In this document: positions 58,051 to 64,000 of the stretch, piece by piece
Numbering within the stretch: position 1 is the first letter of the stretch
Layout of the letters: every line of letters starts with the position of its first letter
Assembly: GCA_039707655.1 (NCBI GenBank)
Contig: CM077671.1
Location: forward strand, 301,010,509 to 301,074,508
Length of the DNA stretch: 64,000 nt
Source of the DNA: Elymus sibiricus
Lineage: Eukaryota; Streptophyta; Magnoliopsida; Poales; Poaceae
Direction of reading: 5' to 3'
The notes under the pieces: generated by a model
Told to the model about the DNA's origin: nothing
Seen by the model: the letters and a program-made list of their open reading frames with translations, nothing else
The model's database searches: none
Translations under genes and position numbers: made by a program

Positions 58051-58617
58051 TTTGTTTGTCGCTAACACGTTACTTCTGCACATGCTAATATGTCATCATG
58101 ACATGATTTAATTCCTGTCAGCATGCATAAAATATAGTCCAGCATGAGCATAAGCAAATAGTTTAGTTCACCATGATCATATGTTATCTGCTGCATTCGG
58201 TATATCATTTGTCCATAATGTTTGCGAGTACATTCAAACGTAAATTACTGGCTTGTCCCTGGCTATTGTCTTGGCCAGATTTTCTTGCTTGAAGAGGAGC
58301 GCAATAACGACAGCCTCGGAACCTAGGCATCGAAGATAGCAGATGCGCGAAGATAGGAGTTATCCAGGTCAGCTGTTCCTGTGGGAAATGGAGTCCCATA
58401 GACGCTGATGACCCCGAACCGCTTCCGCCGTCAACCACTAGAAACCTTTTGTTGTACTCATAGACCATAATGGTCTTGTACTTCATATTTTGTAATTTTG
58501 CTTGGAATTTCTGTATCAAGATTGTGTCTCATCAGCTAACAGTAATCCTGGGGCTGGTGAGCACAAGGGCCATTTGCTGGGAAATTAATATACCAGAAAT
58601 CCAGTCCTGACATCCTC

Positions 58618-59488
58618 TTCGGGTGGCTCCAGGCCGACGCCTCTGCCGTGCGGTTTGGGGTCAGGCCGAGGCTGCCGCGGCGAAGAGCGAGAAGGAAGCC
58701 GCGTCTGCCAGGGCAGCCCGCGAGGAGGCACTGGCTGACGCGGCGTCTGCTGCCAAGCGCTATGAAGAGGTGGAGGCCCGCTTGAAGGCTCTCCAGGAGG
58801 AGAAGTCTGAGCTTGCGGAGCAGTTGCGTCAGCGGGAGGAAGCCCTCAAGACCCGCGAGGCCAAGCTTGCCGCTCGGGACTCCGAGCTATCCCAGGCGGC
58901 GACCCGCCAGGCCACGGAGCGGGAGCGCCTAGACGCACAGGAGAAGGAAGTCGCTTCGGAGAAGGCCCTGCTCGACACCAGGGAGAAAACTCTTGCCGCG
59001 GCTGAGGAGAAAAAGGCTGCGGAGCTCAGCGCCTTTCCCACCGTTGAGCTTAAGCTTCGCCAAGCGCTCCACTCCCTCTGCCGGGATGGGTTTGCGGAGC
59101 CTCTGGCGGCTCCAAAGAGCGGCTTCGCAGGGCTCGCTTCGAAGCTCGTCGAGGCGCTGGAGGGCGCCGTTGCCAAGGTGGAGGGGATCTTGGAGGGCGA
59201 GTGCCGCGACCTCTTTTCTGAGGCCGCGACGCGCGTCTTCAGCCATCTTCATCTTCGCGAGCCGGGGTTTGACTTCGACTCCGTGGTCCGCCCGGTCGCC
59301 CCCGAGGTCCGCGCCAGTGCTGCGGCGGCGGTGAAGGGCGCCGTGGAGGCGCTGGTGAAAAGGTTCACCCGCGTCATCGTTCCTCCGCCTCCTGACGCTG
59401 CAGGGGTTAGTGGCGAAGAAGACGACGCCAGCGATGTCGACGACGAGTTCCCCGAGGATGGGACGAGTGGTGGCGGCAGCTCCTCCTG
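58618..59488 (+). pseudogene. Antisense gene of the second gypsy element, 3' part (coiled coil)
   Basis: A 288-residue open stretch ending at the TGA before 59,490. A long heptad-rich coiled coil (about 58,660-59,030; AAKSEKEAASARAAREEALA, LKALQEEKSELAEQLRQ) is followed by a helical domain (LKLRQALHSLCRDGF, VEALEGAVAKVEGILEG) and an acidic tail EEDDASDVDDEFPEDG. It resembles the C-terminal half of the antisense gene in the Fatima-like element in layout (coiled coil then helical end) though not closely in sequence. Confidence 0.65.
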
Positions 59489-59640
59489 ATTCCTCTCCCT
59501 TGTTCCTTTCCTGCAATGTCCATCGTGCCTCGTGGAGGCGTTAAACTTGTTTGTATCCGCGTAAACTTTTAATGCTTGTAATAACTGTTGAACTGTGTGA
59601 TTGCTCGCTTCGCCTCGTTTCCTTCTTGCTTGCTGTGATG

Positions 59641-60185
59641 CTCTGCGTCGGTAGGGCCCGGCCCCGCGCATACCTCAGTCGCCGTTGGGCCGTCCGAATC
59701 ACCAAGGACGGTTCCAAGGGGTGAGGGGCTATGGGGCCAGTGAGGCTCCTGAGTCGCGATGCTCAGGACTCCCCCTTGACGTACGAGCAGCCCTCATGAA
59801 GGGAACATGGTGAAGGTTGGGTTAACTTGGAAATTCCGAACACCTTGCGCTCTGCGTCGGCAGGGCCCGGCCCCACGCATACCTCAGCCGCCGTTGTGCC
59901 GTCCGGATCACCAAGGACGGTTCCAAGGGGTGAGGGGCTACAGGACCAGTGAGGCTCCTGAGTCGCGATGCTCAGGAGTCCCCCTTGACGTACGAGCTCC
60001 AGCGTCCTCCTTAAGGGTTTGTTGAGCGCTTTGAGCTCTGCGTCGGCAGGGCCCGGCCCCGTGCATACCTCAACCGCCGTTGGGCCGTCCGGATCACCAA
60101 GGACGGTTCCAAGGGGTGAGGGGCTACGGGACCAGTGAGGCTCCTAAGTCGCGATGCTCAGGAGTCCCCCTTAACGTACGAGCGA
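59641..60185 (+). repeat. Tandem array A, three copies
   Basis: Copies start at 59,641, 59,850 and 60,036 with ctctgcgtcgg(c/t)agggcc. Units are 209 and 186 bases, the difference being spacer. Each holds 'gtccggatcaccaaggacgg' and 'gcgatgctcaggagtccccc'. Confidence 0.85.
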
Positions 60186-60418
60186 CTCCCATACCTTTCC
60201 TCGCCAGCTTTTCCTGAGATGGGCGCATGAAGACCAGGTTTGGCAGACCTGGGAAGGTGGCGTGTACCAGGCTTGGCCCGGTAGTAGCCCCCGTGCAGCC
60301 CCCTCACGCGTACATCCCTGGGGAACGCAGCGAGAAGGGGGCCACTAGGGACCTTCCTGAGGTTGGATGCAGCCGCTGGGGCGCCCTCAGTTGTTTATCC
60401 CCCGCACGGGGCGTGGGG

Positions 60419-60560
60419 CTTCCACATTGCGTGGGCATAGTCATTGGTGGACCGTGTTGTCCACCAGCACGGAGTTGTGGCTTCCACATTGCGTGGGCAT
60501 AGTCATTGGTGGACCGTGTTGACCGCCAGCACGGAGCTGTGGCTTCCACATTGCGTGGGA
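60419..60560 (+). repeat. Tandem array B, 62-base unit
   Basis: Starts at 60,419, 60,481 and 60,543 with cttccacattgcgtggg; two full copies and a partial third. Confidence 0.88.
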
Positions 60561-60860
60561 AGGAACCCCTCCGCATCCTCGGGGGGCTCCGGGCGTGTAC
60601 AGCCCATTGAGTTCGTACGCGTGGCTTGCACGGCAGAACTGGGAGGTGTATCTGGGAGCTCGCGAGGGCGCTTTGGCCTCGCGAGGTCCCTACCTCAAAG
60701 GCGGTTTGCGCCTGAGTCTTCTCGTAGGTAGCGCCTGAGTCTTCTTGTTTGTGGGACGGTTTCGGCCAGGGTGCCTGAGGAGTCCGGGGGCCCCGGGGAC
60801 TTCTTCTTCTTTACGAGTGAGGCAGGTGGGAGCCCTTTCGACACTCTGCGTCTGCAGGCC

Positions 60861-61268
60861 CCAGTCCCGCACATTTCCTGACCACCATAGTGTACGACCG
60901 GATCACCAGGACGCAACTACGAGGTCAGGCCTCGACGCCCTTGATGCCGACCGGATCACCAAGGACGACATCAAGGGGCGAGTGGCTTTATGACCGGTAA
61001 GGCCCCTGAGGCGCATTGCTCAGGAGCCCCCTTTGACGCCCAAGCGGCTCTACGTCAGCAGGTCCCAGTCCCGCACATTTCCCTACCACTGTAGTGTACG
61101 ACCGGATTAGCAAGGACGCAACTACGAGGCGAGGCCTCGACACCCCTGATGCCGACCGGATCACCAAGGACGACATCAAGGGGCGAGTGGCTTTATGACC
61201 GGTAAGGCTCCCGAGGCGCGATGCTCAGGAGCCCCCTTTGACGCTCGAGCGACCCCCATTCCATCCTG
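60861..61268 (+). repeat. Tandem array C, 204-base unit, two copies
   Basis: Copies start at 60,861 and 61,065 with ccagtcccgcacattt. It shares 'gaccggatcaccaaggacg' and a 'gctcaggagccccc' phrase with array A, so A and C are probably branches of one ancestral repeat. Confidence 0.85.
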
Positions 61269-61747
61269 CCAGCTGCTGCCTCAGGAGGCCCTGCGGCCTC
61301 CCGAGACTCCATGCTGCGGTGCCGCGCTGCGGTCGGAGCCCCCGTGCGAGGGTCGACTGCCCAAAGATGCAAGTCCCTGAGGCGACAGGGCCTTGCTATC
61401 CAGTTCTGAGGTGCCTCGGGGAGGGCCGTAGCGCACAACCCCTTGCGAAACACCAACTCAGAAAGAGTGGCACGGCGGCATTCACGCCGGCAAAGAGCCG
61501 TGCAGGCAAGGTAAAACGTTAGGAAACAAATCATATGCATGAGGAACTATTGAAATATGCGTAAATGAGGCAGCTGCTGGGGTATGCCCTGATTGCCTGA
61601 GGGTAATGCGGCCCGGTGGGCGCCCTCAAATGGAGTAAACCAAAAAGTTACCTGGCAACGGCCTACAAAAAGTCACCTGACGGCCATGCCGCTGAAGAGT
61701 CGAAGATGCCGTCGTAGCCCGATCTTACACCTCCACGAGCGCGACCC

Positions 61748-62215
61748 TCACGGGCCCGTCGTCTCCCGGGGCTCGGGGCCTTCGCTCGGCCTGAGCATCT
61801 CCTCCAACTCCTCGCCGCGCCCCGCCAGGCAAGGTATGAGCATGACCCGGGGAAGGCGCTGGAACGTGACGCCTGCGTTCGCCAGGCCGAAGGGCATGCA
61901 GACGTAGTTGTGCGGGTAGACCCATCCATGATCGGCATGCGTTGGCCAAAAGGGGCCCTGGGACGCGGCCCTGTTGATCGCGAGCGTGTTGACGCAGAGG
62001 CGTGGTTGGCTGACCGGGCCGATGATTGCGACTACGATTGGTGGTGCTGGGCAGTCTCCGCTTTGCATGGCCTGTGCTTCCTGAAGCTCCTCGATCGCTC
62101 TGATGACGAACTCTTGCGAGCTGGGCGCCACGCGCCGTGCTCCCGGCTCGAGCAGATGCGCGTCAGGACGCGCCTTCAGGTTGTGCCCGAGCGCCTCCCT
62201 TGTCTCACTGGCCAA
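61748..62215 (-). pseudogene. Reverse transcriptase remnant of the second gypsy element
   Basis: Minus strand, same frame as the gag-protease. It includes EFVIRAIEELQEA, then a jump to HNYVCMPFGLANAGVTFQRL, the conserved block 'MPFGL.NA..TFQ' of gypsy RT. The region between is shortened and the catalytic YVDD-type motif is absent, so most of the RT is deleted. No RNase H or integrase follows. Confidence 0.7.
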
Positions 62216-62278
62216 GCCGGAAGCTCCCCGGATGGGAGCCCCTGGGCCCGACCAAAGGGGGGCCCCGAGCGCGCCTTC

Positions 62279-64000
62279 CTATGCGATGGGAGGTGGGGAC
62301 CCGTCCCTGGGCGCAGAGCCCGAGGCTCCGGGACGCCCCGCGGGAAGGAGCTGCTTCTTCTTCTTGCGTATGTCCTCACGCGGCAGGGCATCTTCCTCGT
62401 CGTCTGAGCGCTCGGCTGCCGCGGCACGGTAAACAAGCTCGAGGGAGTAGACGGCGTCCTTCTCATCGCAGGCGACGGTGATGACGCCGCCACTCCCCGG
62501 CATCTTGAGGACATTGTAGCCATGATGAGTCACCGCCATGAACTTGGCGAGGGTCGGGTACCCAAGGATCGCGTTGTACGGCAGGTGGATGTGCGCGACG
62601 TCGAAGACGATGACCTCGGTGTGGTAATTCTCGCGTCCGCCGAAGGTGACGGGCAGGCCCACTTGCCCAATGGGGACGGTGGACCCGTCAGTGACTCCCG
62701 AGAAAGGCTTGGTCAGCATGAGCTGCTCGTATGGTACTTGGAACGTCTCGAAGGTCTCAATGGAGAGGACATTGAGCCCCGCTCCGCTGTTGATGAGGGT
62801 CTTGGTGACGAGGACGTTGCTGATGGTTGGAGTGCACAGCATGGGGAGCTTGCCGGCCATGGCCGAGCACCTGAGCTGATCCCTCGAGTCGAAGGTGATT
62901 GCAGTCTGGGACCACTTGAGGGGACGCATTGCTTCGGGCTTTGGGAGAGCCGCGTTCACCTCCCGCGTGAACTGCTTGAAGACGCAGTTCGACGCTGGGG
63001 CCTGGGCGCCGCCCAGGATGCAGGCTACTGCCCTGACCTCCTGGAAGCCCCCATCCCCATCGTCTTGCCTGTCCTCTTCCTTCCTTCTGGGTGGTGGCGG
63101 TAGTGGTGGTAGGCTGACCTCACGAGGACGGGCCTCACGAGGCAGGCCGCGGCGTGACCCCTCCGGAGGGTCGTCGCGCCAGCGGTCCTCCCGAGCCTGA
63201 TCGCGCCAGCGGTCCTCCCGAGCCTGATCACGCTAGCGGTCCTCCTGAGGCTGATCGCGCCACCCTTGACGCGGTTCCCGGTTGTCCCAACAGCCTCCAG
63301 CGCGGCCTCCGCCGCGCCTGAAGCCACGGTCAGCGCGTCCAGGGCGCCGGCCGAAGTGTTCGGCGCGGACCAGCCTGAGTTCCTGGCAGTCGGCGGTGTC
63401 GTGGTTGTTGGTGCCATGGAAGATGCAGGTCGGTCTTCCCCCTGTGGGGTGCTCCTCACCCCGGCTGCGCTTCGCCTCAGGCTCGGCCGCAAGTACCGCT
63501 GGGGCCTTGCGCTTCGCCTCCTTGGCCTTGGTCTTCTTTTCCTCTGGCTCTGCCGCCAGAGGCCCGCGGAGCGACATGCGGCCCTCTCTAGCCTTGGCGC
63601 ACCGGTTCGCCAGATTGAACATATCCAGGGCTGAGCATAGTTCGTCGTTCATGGCGAGCTCCTCCTTCATCTTGAGGTCCGTGACGCCGTCGGTGAACGC
63701 GGAGATGATAGCCTCATCCGACGCCTTCGGGACCTTGAGGCGCGTAGTCATGAAGCGCTGTATGAACTTGTGCAGGGTCTCTCCATCCTGCTGCTTTATA
63801 CATCACAGGTCGTTCACGGTGAGTGCGCGGTCGCGGGTACCTTGAAAGTTGGCGATGAAGCGCTTGCGCAGGTCGTCCCAGGAGGTGACGGACCCCTCCG
63901 GGAGGTTGAGGAGCCAGGAGAGCGTGCCACCTTTGAGTGCCATGGGAAACCAGCACGCCATGAATTTATCGTCTCCACCGGCCGCCCGGATGCTTAGCGA
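62279..64000 (-). pseudogene. Gag-protease of the second gypsy element, N-terminus beyond window
   Basis: One frame runs from 64,000 to the stop at 62,279, with internal stops at 63,803-63,805 (TGA) and 63,233-63,235 (TAG, where a repeat unit elsewhere has TGG). The capsid domain is at the right (FMACWFPMALKGGTLSWLLN, SWDDLRKRFIANFQGT). Then come a charged linker, a zinc-like motif CIFHGTNNHDTADC (63,430-63,390), a WRDQAREDR repeat of 27 bases (63,176-63,258) and the protease. The protease active site reads LINSGAGLNVLS near 62,790; the catalytic Asp is replaced by Asn. The copy is dead as an enzyme. Confidence 0.8.

Larger units (their letters stand above)
54384..58612 (+). mobile_element. 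Probable solo LTR, 4.2 kb (Del/Tekay-like gypsy)
   Basis: Begins TGTAACACCCC and ends CTGACA. Flanks are TCCTT (54,379-54,383) and TCCTC (58,613-58,617), a TSD with one mismatch. It has no PBS, gag or pol. It is AT-rich on the left, has a GC-rich block at 55,300-56,340 with a TATA box (TATAAAA, 55,673-55,679), and a repeated 'aagacctctcgtggcgt..' phrase at 57,780-57,960. LTRs over 4 kb starting TGTAACACCC are typical of Del/Tekay chromoviruses; the lineage is an inference. Confidence 0.65.
51185..64000 (-). mobile_element. Ty3/gypsy element with antisense gene, truncated by window edge
   Basis: The left LTR is 51,185-52,072 (TGTCGG..CCGACA) and is followed by the complement of a polypurine tract (gtagcccccgggccc). 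Gag-protease and an RT remnant read on minus from 64,000 to 61,748, so the left LTR is the 3' LTR. An antisense spliced gene fills 52,383-59,488 on plus, split by a 4.2 kb solo LTR. Three tandem-repeat arrays lie between it and the RT remnant. The 5' LTR is outside the window. Same architecture as the Fatima-like element but a different family. Confidence 0.85.

Noticed and set aside
59641..61268. CRISPR-like array
   Set aside because: Units are about 62-209 bases and repeat head to tail with no short constant repeat and variable spacers; the genome is a plant and the array is inside a retrotransposon.

Overview
The window reads as a transposon-dense stretch of a Triticeae genome (wheat, Aegilops or barley relatives). 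The evidence is a BARE/Angela/WIS-type copia LTR, a Fatima-like gypsy element, a large Athila-lineage gypsy element, Stowaway MITEs, CACTA and PIF/Harbinger ends, and one intact plant-specific gene, a mini zinc finger (MIF) of the ZF-HD family. There are no bacterial operons, rRNA genes or CRISPR arrays. Family names are from memory of Triticeae repeats and are tentative; superfamily calls rest on motifs, terminal repeats and target-site duplications (TSDs) read directly.

Layout. 1-4.7 kb: minus-strand Ty1/copia element cut by the window edge, with one stop codon in its gag-pol frame. 4.9-7.6 kb: a tRNA-derived SINE-like repeat and two LINE relics. 8.5-9.0 kb: a Mutator MITE. 9.5-11.7 kb: a PIF/Harbinger-like element carrying a broken B3-domain gene. 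13.0-13.3 kb: the intact MIF gene with TATA box. 13.4-22.1 kb: mostly low-copy DNA with a Stowaway MITE, exon-like pieces of an unidentified spliced gene and short repeats. 22.1-23.8 kb: a degenerate hAT transposase.

24-51 kb is one old minus-strand LINE split by later insertions: a 2.6 kb solo LTR at 24,748-44,081 (TSD GACAC), a small Helitron-like element, a BARE/Angela solo LTR (TSD TGTCT) and a CACTA-like element carrying a second, different B3 gene. Inside the first solo LTR sits a 16.7 kb Athila-like element (TSD CTCTC), and inside that element's 3' LTR sits a 9.3 kb Fatima-like element (TSD GATAC). The Fatima-like copy keeps a 1,077-residue gag-protease frame on the minus strand and a spliced coiled-coil gene on the opposite strand.

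51-64 kb: a BARE-type LTR is entered by a second gypsy element with the same plan (gag-protease on minus, antisense spliced gene on plus), itself split by a 4.2 kb solo LTR and containing three tandem-repeat arrays. It runs off the right edge.

The MIF gene is the only confident intact host gene. Most other coding signal is transposon-derived and decayed. The points most worth following are the two B3 genes inside two unrelated DNA-transposon frames and the antisense spliced genes shared by both gypsy elements.
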